17,905 nucleotides of DNA from Oscillospiraceae bacterium (GTDB lineage Bacteria; Bacillota; Clostridia; UBA1381): contig JAFLUR010000005.1 of NCBI GenBank assembly GCA_022508725.1, forward strand, positions 1-17,905. The letters run 5' to 3'. Each line of letters starts with the position of its first letter. Positions within the stretch are counted from its first letter, which is position 1. Shown here piece after piece: positions 1 through 6,641 of this stretch. The translations under genes were made by a program, and so were the position numbers. The notes under the pieces are model-generated. The model saw nothing but the letters and a program-made list of their open reading frames with translations, did no database searches and had not been told where the DNA came from.

Positions 1-70
1 CTTGAAATACACAAAGTATTCCCGCGAATTTTGTGCTTTGCCGGCAGAAAAATCCGCTCAAAAATCTGAC

Positions 71-99
71 GATTGGAGGAATACTAAACAGGCTCTAAA
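71..99 (+). repeat. Dispersed repeat, copy 1
   Basis: This stretch matches the reverse complement of 17855-17879 over 25 bases, differing by a single extra A. Its last 15 bases (85-99) also occur exactly at 5300-5314. The bases before it (about 45-70, A-rich with a CCGCTC core) also resemble the sequence next to the distal copy, so the true unit is probably longer than the conserved core. No coding sequence is visible in it. It could be the edge of a small non-autonomous mobile element or a genome-specific intergenic repeat; the window does not decide which. The remaining bases 100-278 hold no recognisable gene or clear promoter. Confidence 0.7.
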
Positions 100-278
100 G
101 AAATACCGGATAAATAGGTGTAAAAAATAATTTGGCGGCAAAGGCGGAAAAACAATGCGAATGTGTTCGCCTGCACGAATGAATACGCGTATGTTTTTTC
201 GTAAATTATTTTTCGGTTTTTACGGAATATTTTATCTGTCCCGGATTCCCGTATATCTCATATGAGAGGAGCTTATAT

Positions 279-887
279 ATGAATTGCTTTGAACGGTCGA
301 TATATGAAAAAGTGGGAGCGGAAAATTACGAAAAAATAAGCGGAGCCGTTATAGGAATAATAGGCTGCGGAGGACTCGGTTCAAATGCCGCGGTCTGTCT
401 TGCGCGCAGCGGTTTTAAAAATTTTATTCTTATGGACTTTGATAAGATAGAATACGGCAATCTGAATCGTCAGTATTATTTTTTCGGAGATGTGGGACGA
501 TTTAAAGCCGAGGTTTTGAGAGAACGTCTTATAAGTATAAATCCGTCTGTGGAGGCGAAGGTTTTTATACAAAAGCTGAATGATGAGAATATAGAATTTT
601 TTTCTAAAGCCGATGCTGTCGTTGAGGCGGTCGATACTGCCGAAACAAAGGCGGATATTGTTTCTTTCGGCGCAAAAAAGGGAATACTTACCGTATCATC
701 GTCCGGGATGGCGGGATACGGCGACGCAAAGGATATGACGGTAAAGAAAATAGGCGGAGTGTATGTCACGGGAGATATGAAAAGCGGAATAAGCGATACG
801 ATGCATCCTTATGCGCCGAAGGTTTCGGCAGCTGCGGCTTTGGAGGCAGATATAATTCTCGCTCATTTTATGGGGTGCGATATATAG
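279..887 (+). CDS. thiF: ThiF family-2 adenylyltransferase (sulfur carrier activation)
   Basis: A 202-residue E1-like protein that should adenylate the C-terminal Gly of a ThiS-type sulfur carrier for thiazole (thiamine) biosynthesis, in the cytoplasm. The Rossmann nucleotide-binding loop GIIGCGGLGSN lies at residues 26-36. The downstream DFDKIEYGNLNRQYYF stretch carries the Arg/Asn/Asp residues typical of ThiF/MoeB/E1 enzymes. The conserved SSSGMAGYG and GDMKSG motifs and the short length fit the clostridial 'ThiF family 2' rather than the ~250-residue E. coli form. There is no CxxC zinc pair, as expected for the short family. GAGAGGAGC lies a few bases before the ATG. No thiS, thiG or thiH is adjacent, so the gene is an orphan here; a carrier for another pathway is possible. 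Confidence 0.85.
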   Translation: MNCFERSIYEKVGAENYEKISGAVIGIIGCGGLGSNAAVCLARSGFKNFILMDFDKIEYGNLNRQYYFFGDVGRFKAEVLRERLISINPSVEAKVFIQKLNDENIEFFSKADAVVEAVDTAETKADIVSFGAKKGILTVSSSGMAGYGDAKDMTVKKIGGVYVTGDMKSGISDTMHPYAPKVSAAAALEADIILAHFMGCDI

Positions 888-986
888 CGTTTCAAAAGAT
901 CTCTTGTTACAATGTTCCGGAGGGCATAAATGTTGTAGATTTCATACCGCGGCAAGGCGGTAAATTACGGAAAGAGGAGGCATAAT

Positions 987-2777
987 ATGGATATTTTTTC
1001 GGTATTCACATTATTCGGAGGCTTGGCGATGTTCCTGTACGGAATGAATGTCATGGGCGACGGACTTGAAAAGCTCGGCGGAGGACGCTTTGAATCGATA
1101 TTGGAAAGACTTACGATGAATCCCGTAAAGGGTGTGTTTTTGGGTGCGTTGATCACCGCCGTAATTCAATCCTCGTCGGCAACGACCGTTATGGTTGTCG
1201 GATTTGTAAATTCCGGCATTATGCGCCTGTCACAGGCAATAGGCATAATTATGGGCGCGAATGTGGGTACGACAATAACTTCATGGATACTCAGTCTTTC
1301 GGGAATAAGCGGCGACAGCTTCATTATGCAGCTGTGCAAGCCGTCGAATTTTACGCCCGTTCTGGCTCTTATCGGAATAATAATGATGATGTTTGCCAAA
1401 AACGAGTCCAAAAAAACGGTCGGAAATATACTTATTGCGTTTGCGGTACTTATGTTCGGAATGGATAAAATGTCTGCGGCGGTGAGTCCGCTCAAAGATG
1501 TCCCCAAATTTACCGATATATTGGTTATGTTCAACAATCCGGTGTTCGGAGTTATCGCGGGCGCGCTTCTTACCGCCGTAATTCAGTCATCATCGGCGTC
1601 GGTCGGTATTCTTCAGGCTCTTTCCGCTACAGGTAAAATCAGGTTCGGAGCGGCTATTCCCATAATTATGGGACAGAATATAGGAACCTGTGTAACGGCG
1701 CTTATTTCATGTATAGGCACGAATAAGAACGCCAAGCGCGCCGCCGTGGTGCATCTTTATTTCAATATTATAGGAACGTTTCTGTTTCTTATATTGTTTT
1801 ATTCGATCAACGCAATGTTCGACCTTGCGTTTGTGAACGATACGGTGAACGCATTTTATATTGCCGTTGTGCATACAATATTCAATCTTTCGACAACGCT
1901 TTTGCTTTTGCCGTTCGGTAAGGTTCTTGAAAAGCTGGCCGTAATGACCATTCCGGATGACGATACCCGGAAGGAGCATATAAATCTTTTGGACGAGCGT
2001 TTTTTGCAGACCCCGTCTTATGCCGTGGAACGCTGCTTTGTGATAGCCGAGAATATGGCGTACACGGCGCAGGAATCGATACTTCTTGCCGTTCAAAGCA
2101 TGAAGGAATATTCCCCGGAAAATGATGAAATAATTGTAGGCAATGAAAAGATAACCGATAAATACGAGGATATGCTCGGGTCGTATCTTGTAAAGCTTTC
2201 GTCAAAGGATTTGAGCGTTGCCGACTCGCAGCGTGTATCGGTGCTTTTGCATACGATAGGCGATTTCGAAAGAATAGCGGATTACGGTCTGAGTATTTTA
2301 AGAATAGCGCGTGAGATAAATACAAAAAAAATAACCTTTTCGGAAAAAGCAACGGAGGAGCTCAGTATTTTAAAGGACGCGGTTGAGGAGGCTCTTGAGC
2401 TTACGGTAGGCTGTTTCACGGCAGCCGATTGGAATGAGGCGATCGAAAAGGCGGAAAAGGTCGAGGTTTTGGAGGATGTCATAGACGCTCTCAGAACGGA
2501 GCTGAAAAAACGTCATATAAAGCGCTTGCAGGACGGAAGATGTACGATTGAGCTCGGATTTATTTTTTCCGATTATATAGGCAGTCTCGAAAAGGTTTCG
2601 GATCATTGTCTTAACATAGCCTTGTGCCTTGTGCAGATAAATGACGAATCCTATGACATACACAGCTATATAAAAAAGAGAAGAAAATCGGATGCCGAAT
2701 ACAGGAACGATTACCTTGAATACAGCAAAAAATATGAAATGCCGTATTCCGCTTCGGGGCTTAAAACGAATAAATAA
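987..2777 (+). CDS. Na+/phosphate cotransporter with C-terminal PhoU-like domain
   Basis: A 596-residue inner-membrane protein of the Na/Pi-cotransporter II (NptA/YjbB) family, expected to couple phosphate movement to sodium. The N-terminal ~320 residues are hydrophobic and hold the inverted-repeat signature of the family: QSSSATT at residue 61 and QSSSASVG at residue 200, each followed by a glycine-rich GANVGT or GQNIGT segment (IIMGANVGTT and IIMGQNIGTC). The C-terminal ~250 residues are soluble and helical, with the DFERIADYGLSI and SDHCLNIA stretches typical of PhoU domains, which probably tune transport to phosphate status. GAGGAGG sits 6 bases before the ATG. The next gene starts 18 bases after the stop, so the two are probably cotranscribed. 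Direction of transport (uptake or export) cannot be told. Confidence 0.93.
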   Translation: MDIFSVFTLFGGLAMFLYGMNVMGDGLEKLGGGRFESILERLTMNPVKGVFLGALITAVIQSSSATTVMVVGFVNSGIMRLSQAIGIIMGANVGTTITSWILSLSGISGDSFIMQLCKPSNFTPVLALIGIIMMMFAKNESKKTVGNILIAFAVLMFGMDKMSAAVSPLKDVPKFTDILVMFNNPVFGVIAGALLTAVIQSSSASVGILQALSATGKIRFGAAIPIIMGQNIGTCVTALISCIGTNKNAKRAAVVHLYFNIIGTFLFLILFYSINAMFDLAFVNDTVNAFYIAVVHTIFNLSTTLLLLPFGKVLEKLAVMTIPDDDTRKEHINLLDERFLQTPSYAVERCFVIAENMAYTAQESILLAVQSMKEYSPENDEIIVGNEKITDKYEDMLGSYLVKLSSKDLSVADSQRVSVLLHTIGDFERIADYGLSILRIAREINTKKITFSEKATEELSILKDAVEEALELTVGCFTAADWNEAIEKAEKVEVLEDVIDALRTELKKRHIKRLQDGRCTIELGFIFSDYIGSLEKVSDHCLNIALCLVQINDESYDIHSYIKKRRKSDAEYRNDYLEYSKKYEMPYSASGLKTNK

Positions 2778-2795
2778 CGAAAAAAGGAGAAAATC

Positions 2796-3371
2796 ATGGA
2801 AAGGAAAAAACAAAAAATATTTGCTGTTATCGGAGGATTATGTATTATTGCAGGTCCGGTATATGATCTTATAAATCTTATATTTATGGTTGCGAAGTAT
2901 TCTTCTTCATGGCCGTATTTTGCTTTTGAGCGGGAACTGCAGATTGCCGGTATCATTGATTCAATCAGTGTGATCGGCTTGATTGTAACAGGCATTGGCT
3001 GTATTATACAAAAGCCGCCGGTTTATATCAGCGGCTGCGGAATTGTAATATTGTATAAAATATACGTCATGGTCGGAAAATCCGCCGTAAACTTTTTTCT
3101 TTTTCTTGAACTCGGAGTATATATTTTCTTATCGGTTATCGCCGTATTATACATAACGGAAAAGGGTAAAAAGATTGTTCAAAAAATATGGTTTGTTCCG
3201 GCTGTTTTAATTACGGTAAATCAAATATCCAGATGGGGGAGTTATACAGTCCGGAAACCGATACCCGGAGGCGTATGGATTACCCTGCTCTTTGATATTA
3301 TTTTTATTGCCGGATATATACTCATCGGGTTAAGTCTGAAACAATTTCACAAAAACGCAGCTTGCGCCTGA
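2796..3371 (+). CDS. Small multi-pass membrane protein, probably frameshift-truncated
   Basis: A 191-residue protein of unknown function with about six hydrophobic segments (around residues 8-30, 50-70, 75-95, 98-120, 130-147 and 160-182) separated by short polar loops; no enzymatic motif is seen. AAAGGAGA precedes the ATG at good spacing, and the gene follows the phosphate cotransporter closely. It ends in KNAACA and a stop, while a SHOCT-domain coding stretch continues in the -1 frame directly afterwards. One extra A in the A5 run at 3351-3355 would join the two into a single protein of about 231 residues. Membrane proteins ending in SHOCT are common in Clostridia, so the current stop is probably secondary: a recent mutation, a phase-variable tract or a sequencing error. 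Confidence 0.75.
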   Translation: MERKKQKIFAVIGGLCIIAGPVYDLINLIFMVAKYSSSWPYFAFERELQIAGIIDSISVIGLIVTGIGCIIQKPPVYISGCGIVILYKIYVMVGKSAVNFFLFLELGVYIFLSVIAVLYITEKGKKIVQKIWFVPAVLITVNQISRWGSYTVRKPIPGGVWITLLFDIIFIAGYILIGLSLKQFHKNAACA

Positions 3372-3490
3372 CAAATACTTTATACGGAGATAATGCGGAT
3401 GAGTTAAAGAAATACAAAGAACTGCCTGACGGCGGCATTATTACGCAAGAGGAGTTTGACGCAAAGAAAAAGCAGCTGTCGGGATTATAA
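3356..3490 (+). pseudogene. SHOCT-domain remnant in the -1 frame
   Basis: There is no start codon, but this frame is open from 3296 and encodes a typical SHOCT (short C-terminal) domain. It contains ADELKKYKEL, then ITQEEFDAKKKQLSGL and a stop at 3488-3490. SHOCT domains are C-terminal tails of membrane or oligomer-forming proteins. The fragment is contiguous with the 3' end of the membrane-protein gene and shifted by one base, so it is best read as that protein's detached tail. The sequence is well conserved with no internal stop, which argues for a recent or reversible frameshift. Confidence 0.75.
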
Positions 3491-3502
3491 ATAACTCGTT
3501 TA

Positions 3503-3525
3503 AAAGGCGGCATCAAGCCGCCTTT
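3503..3525. terminator. Hairpin terminator between convergent genes
   Basis: AAAGGCGGC (3503-3511) pairs perfectly with GCCGCCTTT (3517-3525) around a five-base loop, just after the SHOCT stop and just after the stop of the convergent minus-strand gene. The U-tract is short on both sides, so it may work in both directions but is not a strong example. Confidence 0.6.
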
Positions 3526-3541
3526 GTGCCGCGAAAAACAG

Positions 3542-4039
3542 TCAGCCCAAATGCTTTTTCAAAATCCCGTCAAGCCCCGCAAAATCTCTGCGGTATATAT
3601 GCACTATATCGATCCCGCATACGCCGCATACCTCATCAACAAAATTATCGCGTTCAATACGCTCCGGGGCATCGTGCGAGCGATCGTCAAGCTCGATAAG
3701 CAAAACCGGGTCGGTCTCGTATTTACGGCATAAGACAAAATCGATATGCTTTGACTTTATTTTATTGAACCATTTCATATAATCCTTTGTCCCCTTGCAC
3801 ACATTCACAATATCCGCAAATCTTATTTTGCACAGCACATCATAACCGTGCCGGTCGGAAAAATCCCGCAGAAGCATATAGCAGTCGCGCTCGTTTTTTG
3901 TGAGAAGATTTTCCGCCTTGATATACGGAAGTCTTTTTTTTCTGCCGAAAATAAAAGCAATCGCCGCAAGCAGGATCACAGCCGCGGCTGCCGTAATATA
4001 TATCAAATTGTTACCGATAAAATTATCAAGGTTATTCAC
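3542..4039 (-). CDS. Membrane-anchored DUF2726 protein
   Basis: A 165-residue protein with one N-terminal transmembrane segment (about residues 10-32), a basic FGRKKR stop-transfer stretch, then a DUF2726 domain (about 45-160). The domain shows HIDFVLC followed by VLLIELDDRSH. This Asp ... Glu-x-Asp pattern is typical of the restriction-endonuclease-like fold to which DUF2726 is assigned, so a nuclease-like or nucleic-acid-related role is possible but unproven for the family. The start is GTG (4037-4039), supported by GGAGGA eight bases upstream; no in-frame ATG does better. The gene is monocistronic, divergent from the soluble methyl-accepting protein and convergent with the phosphate-transporter group. 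Confidence 0.82.
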   Translation of the reverse strand: MNNLDNFIGNNLIYITAAAAVILLAAIAFIFGRKKRLPYIKAENLLTKNERDCYMLLRDFSDRHGYDVLCKIRFADIVNVCKGTKDYMKWFNKIKSKHIDFVLCRKYETDPVLLIELDDRSHDAPERIERDNFVDEVCGVCGIDIVHIYRRDFAGLDGILKKHLG

Positions 4040-4173
4040 AGGAAAATTCCTCCGCAGTCGTATAATAATATAAATATTTTCCGGTCTTTACCGTTAATTA
4101 TATAAAATAATCGCTCTAATATCAAGTTTTTATGTATTTTATAAATAAAATTGTGAATATTCATAATTTTATA

Positions 4174-4202
4174 TTGATTTTTCATAACGTTTTTGATATA
4201 AT
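4174..4202 (+). promoter_or_regulatory. Sigma-A promoter of the soluble receptor
   Basis: TTGATT (4174-4179) and TATAAT (4197-4202) are separated by 17 bases in an AT-rich stretch, 46 bases before the ATG at 4248. The spacing and the perfect -10 make it the obvious start site. Confidence 0.75.
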
Positions 4203-4247
4203 TATACAAGGAGAATAATTTGTTTTTAGATATGAGGAGGAGTTAAA

Positions 4248-5162
4248 ATGATGTTCAAAAAAAACAAGACCGTCGGATCGAACGCATCATCAATGTATGA
4301 AAATATGTTTGATGAGATGCCTGCCGTTGATATCGCGGCTATCGGCGAAAAGCTGAAAGAGCTTGAAAAGGAGGACAGTGTGTTCATTCAGTACATATCG
4401 GATATGCAGGATGATGTAAACGATACATACAACAGCACGACCGATTCCGAATATGTTGTGGATGATATGACCGGCAATCTTGCGAATTTGTCGGACAATA
4501 TCGGAAAAATGGATGAGTCCATGAACCTTTCGGACGAGTCTGTAAGAAATATCAACGATAATGTGCGCAGCCTTATGGAACAGCTCGAAGCGAGTCGTAA
4601 AAATCTTGATATTATGGATGAAACATTTCAGGCGATAAAGGGTGATTGCTCAAAGATACAGGATATGTCAAACGGTATAAACAGTGTCGCGGGAAGTACA
4701 AATATGCTTTCGTTTAACGCATCCATCGAGGCAGCCAGAGCGGGCGAAGCGGGAAAAGGCTTCTCGATAGTTGCCGAGCAGGTAAGAGAGCTTGCAACAT
4801 CTACAAAAAACCTTTCAAACGGCATAGATTCAAGCATTAATACGTTATATATGAGTCTTAACAATCTTAAAAAGGAGATTGATGATTATAAACGAATTAT
4901 TGACGATAATATAGAAAATATCAATAATATCCGGAGCGGATTTGACGATATAACCAAATATATCGATGAGGTAAGAGAATATAACAACAAAAGCTTGTCG
5001 GATATCCGGTCGGTAAGCACGGATGTGGGGTCTATTTCAAAGGCAATGAAAAAGGTTTCTCTTACATCAAACAACATAAAGAACAAGCTTGCTCAGATAA
5101 ATGACAGAAAATATCTTAAAAAGAAGCTTATGAGCGATATAAAGCGCTTTATAAATATGTAA
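4248..5162 (+). CDS. Soluble methyl-accepting chemotaxis-type protein
   Basis: A 304-residue cytoplasmic receptor-like protein with no signal peptide, transmembrane segment or recognisable sensor domain. Almost all of it is predicted coiled coil. The conserved receptor tip, which contacts CheW and CheA, is clear: SFNASIEAARAGEAGKGFS starting at residue 155, followed by IVAEQVRELA. About 150 residues lie on either side, giving a short antiparallel hairpin of about the size of a signalling domain alone. No HAMP and no C-terminal CheR/CheB-docking pentapeptide are seen. GGAGGAG lies just before a double ATG; either Met could start. It has its own promoter and a strong terminator, so it is monocistronic. 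It may sense a cytoplasmic cue or act as a filament-forming adaptor with other receptors. Confidence 0.85.
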   Translation: MMFKKNKTVGSNASSMYENMFDEMPAVDIAAIGEKLKELEKEDSVFIQYISDMQDDVNDTYNSTTDSEYVVDDMTGNLANLSDNIGKMDESMNLSDESVRNINDNVRSLMEQLEASRKNLDIMDETFQAIKGDCSKIQDMSNGINSVAGSTNMLSFNASIEAARAGEAGKGFSIVAEQVRELATSTKNLSNGIDSSINTLYMSLNNLKKEIDDYKRIIDDNIENINNIRSGFDDITKYIDEVREYNNKSLSDIRSVSTDVGSISKAMKKVSLTSNNIKNKLAQINDRKYLKKKLMSDIKRFINM

Positions 5163-5173
5163 CAATGCAAGAT

Positions 5174-5214
5174 AAAAACCCGCCGCGATAATTATTTGTA
5201 TGCGGCGGGTTTTT
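5174..5214. terminator. Strong bidirectional intrinsic terminator
   Basis: A 13-base perfect stem (5174-5186 with 5202-5214) has a GC-rich core CCCGCCGC/GCGGCGGG, a 15-base loop and A-run/T-run arms. It lies 12 bases after the soluble receptor stop and would also stop transcription coming from the minus-strand gene. Confidence 0.9.
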
Positions 5215-5299
5215 GGATTTTTTTGTAAAATTATTTATTTGGTTCGATCGGTTTGCCGGCATGGTATTTTATACCGATAAATTATTTTTTGACTCCCTT

Positions 5300-5314
5300 T
5301 AAACAGGCTCTAAA
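5300..5314 (+). repeat. Dispersed repeat core, copy 2
   Basis: Fifteen bases identical to 85-99 (TAAACAGGCTCTAAA). The minus-strand decarboxylase-like gene ends inside it: the stop codon is at 5310-5312. The longer left arm present in the other two copies is not recognisable here. Confidence 0.55.
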
Positions 5315-5990
5315 TATCGATACAGCTCAATCCGTTGAGAGTTCTCGGATAGCCGATATAGGGCAGACAGGTCGTTAAGGCTTGAATAAGAAGCTGCTTT
5401 GTATTGCCTACATTGATGTTTGCGGCGACATGAGCCTTTGCCTGCGATTCACAGCCGCCTATTGAACAGATGGCGACAAATGTGATAAGCTCTCTCATTT
5501 TAAGGTCAAGCGTGCCTCTTGTGTAGTAGTCGCCGAAGCAATGCGCAGAAAGACAGTCCTGAATATGTTTTGTTTCCGCAGGGGCATTGTCGCGCATGGG
5601 ATAGATAACGTTTTCTCCGAAAATTTCGACTTGAACAGCCAATCCTTTATCAAACCGGGTTTCGTCGGTTGTCGTGCTTTGGTCGTTCTCCTCAGTGTCC
5701 ATGCCCATTTTCTCAAGCTCGGAATTTACCGCCGCCAATGCCTCGGTTACTTTCGGATAGCCGATATACGGCGCGGTTTGATAGAGTGTTTCCTTGATTT
5801 CCGTAACCGTTGCACCCGCTTCGACCGCTTCTTTCACCCTTAACGGAATATCGCCCGTGGTTTGAATTGCCGTTAGGCAGGCAAGCCTTATCAATGCCCT
5901 TGTCTTTTTATTCTTCAAACCGTGTTTTTCGATTTCATCGCTTAAAAATCGGTCTTGTATAAATGTAAATGCTTTATCGTAATTCTTCAT
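5310..5990 (-). CDS. Two-domain carboxymuconolactone decarboxylase family protein
   Basis: A 226-residue protein with two CMD/AhpD-fold repeats. Each contains a helix followed by a conserved Y-I-G-Y-P segment (APYIGYPKVTEAL in the first, LPYIGYPRTLNGL in the second). The second repeat has CSIGGCESQAKAHVAANINVG, the helix region where AhpD-like members carry redox cysteines and a His. Here the two cysteines are separated by four residues rather than two, so peroxidase chemistry is uncertain. Many clostridial double-CMD proteins are poorly characterised oxidoreductase- or decarboxylase-like enzymes. The ATG at 5990 is preferred because AGAAAGGA lies 12 bases upstream; the ATG at 6002 would abut it with no spacing. 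Transcription probably starts from a TATAAT at 6068-6063 and may also read through from the DUF3795 gene. Confidence 0.85.
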   Translation of the reverse strand: MKNYDKAFTFIQDRFLSDEIEKHGLKNKKTRALIRLACLTAIQTTGDIPLRVKEAVEAGATVTEIKETLYQTAPYIGYPKVTEALAAVNSELEKMGMDTEENDQSTTTDETRFDKGLAVQVEIFGENVIYPMRDNAPAETKHIQDCLSAHCFGDYYTRGTLDLKMRELITFVAICSIGGCESQAKAHVAANINVGNTKQLLIQALTTCLPYIGYPRTLNGLSCIDI

Positions 5991-6014
5991 ATTTGCAAAC
6001 ATTCCTTTCTTAAA

Positions 6015-6077
6015 TTTACCGTAAAGTACAAAAGTCAGGGATTTTTGCTGTGTTATACCTTGATTATACCGTACTTT
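6015..6077 (-). promoter_or_regulatory. Promoter and operator-like palindromes before the CMD gene
   Basis: On the minus strand a TATAAT lies at 6068-6063 without a good -35 box, suggesting an activated promoter. Downstream, overlapping the leader, is the palindrome TTTAC-C-GTAAA (6015-6025). AAAGTAC (6023-6029) and GTACTTT (6071-6077) form an inverted pair on either side of the -10. The palindrome resembles the one in the DUF3795 promoter, so a shared repressor is plausible. Confidence 0.5.
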
Positions 6078-6324
6078 AAACGGACAGTTTCCTCAAATTA
6101 TCAATTCGCTCCGGATTTTCCTTTGAAGCCCACTCTTTCAGCATATCGCATGGGAATTGCGGACATTTTCCGCAATGCTCCCGTTCTTTTCTGTCATTGC
6201 AGTAATACAGCTCGCATTTGCCCCAAAATATTTTTCCTTCATTCTCATTGCATCCTTTGCAGTTTTGCTCCGCTTTGAATTTGCATACATCACAGTCAAT
6301 TCCGCAGATACTGTAATTTGCCAT
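6076..6324 (-). CDS. DUF3795 Cys-rich small protein
   Basis: An 82-residue protein matching DUF3795: CGIDCDVC near the N-terminus, then CKGC, KCELYYC, CGKCPQFPC and a charged C-terminal tail. The many paired cysteines suggest a zinc- or iron-sulfur-binding module; the family has no firm function. ATG at 6324 follows a GGGGGT sequence seven bases upstream. It is the first gene of a minus-strand pair with the CMD protein, 85 bases apart. Its promoter contains a palindrome between the -35 and -10 boxes, so repression in the absence of a signal is likely. Confidence 0.85.
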   Translation of the reverse strand: MANYSICGIDCDVCKFKAEQNCKGCNENEGKIFWGKCELYYCNDRKEREHCGKCPQFPCDMLKEWASKENPERIDNLRKLSV

Positions 6325-6364
6325 ATAAATACCCCCGTAAAAAATTTCAATTTGCCGCTTTTAG

Positions 6365-6393
6365 ATTATACTACAGATTTACCGGTAAGTCAA
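6365..6393 (-). promoter_or_regulatory. Promoter with palindromic operator for DUF3795 gene
   Basis: On the minus strand TTGACT (6393-6388) and TATAAT (6370-6365) are exactly 17 bases apart. A perfect 10-base palindrome TTACCGGTAA (6379-6388) fills the upstream half of the spacer and touches the -35 box. This is the classic position for a repressor of the TetR, HxlR or MarR kind; the regulator itself is not in the window. Confidence 0.75.
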
Positions 6394-6430
6394 CCCCGGA
6401 AATCGGTATATCATAATTTGTTTTTTACTA

Positions 6431-6459
6431 TTGATATAGCTTTGACTGTATGGTATAAT
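6431..6459 (+). promoter_or_regulatory. Sigma-A promoter upstream of the MBL fusion gene
   Basis: TTGATA (6431-6436) and TATAAT (6454-6459) with 17-base spacing. Transcription would start near 6466 and run through a ~175-base leader into the gene at 6642 and probably on into the Ltp lipoprotein gene. Confidence 0.75.
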
Positions 6460-6641
6460 ATTCTCGGCACAATGTCGGGCATTGGAAAAAATCGGACAAG
6501 CGAAAGAATTTACGGAAGAGATGCGGAGGTGATTTTAATTTAAGAAATGATTGCACGGCAGTGTTTGCACATATGAAATTATTATAAAATAACGGCTGTG
6601 CCGAAGGCTTTGCCTGCAGTGCGGCGGAAGAAAGGAACGGT

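Larger units (their letters stand above)
6325..6641. other. Divergent intergenic region with two promoters
   Basis: This 317-base gap holds the minus promoter of the DUF3795 gene (6365-6393), the plus promoter at 6431-6459 and a long plus-strand leader of about 175 bases before the next ATG. The leader contains a 23-codon ORF without a ribosome binding site (6472-6543). It also has an unused GGAGGTGA (6525-6532), followed 14 bases later by an ATG that opens only nine codons. I recognise no riboswitch; the leader looks like either regulatory RNA or the remains of a lost small gene. Confidence 0.5.

Noticed and set aside
155..265. A 36-codon ORF upstream of thiF
   Set aside because: There is only a weak ribosome binding site, the composition is Arg/Phe-rich and it shows no similarity I recognise; it is likely chance.
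943..962. Small hairpin TACCGC/GCGGTA before the phosphate cotransporter
   Set aside because: Six pairs with no T-run or conserved context; too short to call a regulatory element.
3347..3358. Programmed -1 frameshifting to make the SHOCT-tailed protein
   Set aside because: The site reads C-AAA-AAC, not the A-AAA-AAC heptamer, and no downstream stimulatory structure close by is obvious; mutation or sequencing error is simpler.
4205..4246. Possible leader peptide with AAGGAGA and a TTG start before the soluble receptor
   Set aside because: The eight-codon frame ends in Arg-Arg-Ser only because it runs through the AGGAGGAG ribosome binding site of the receptor; there is no independent support.
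6157..6543. A 128-codon plus-strand ORF opposite the DUF3795 gene
   Set aside because: The first half is the antisense shadow of the DUF3795 gene and the second half crosses two promoters; it has no ribosome binding site.
6571..6640. GC-rich stretch before the MBL fusion as a riboswitch
   Set aside because: Only 3-4 base stems such as CGGC-TGT-GCCG can be drawn, and no known aptamer motif is seen.
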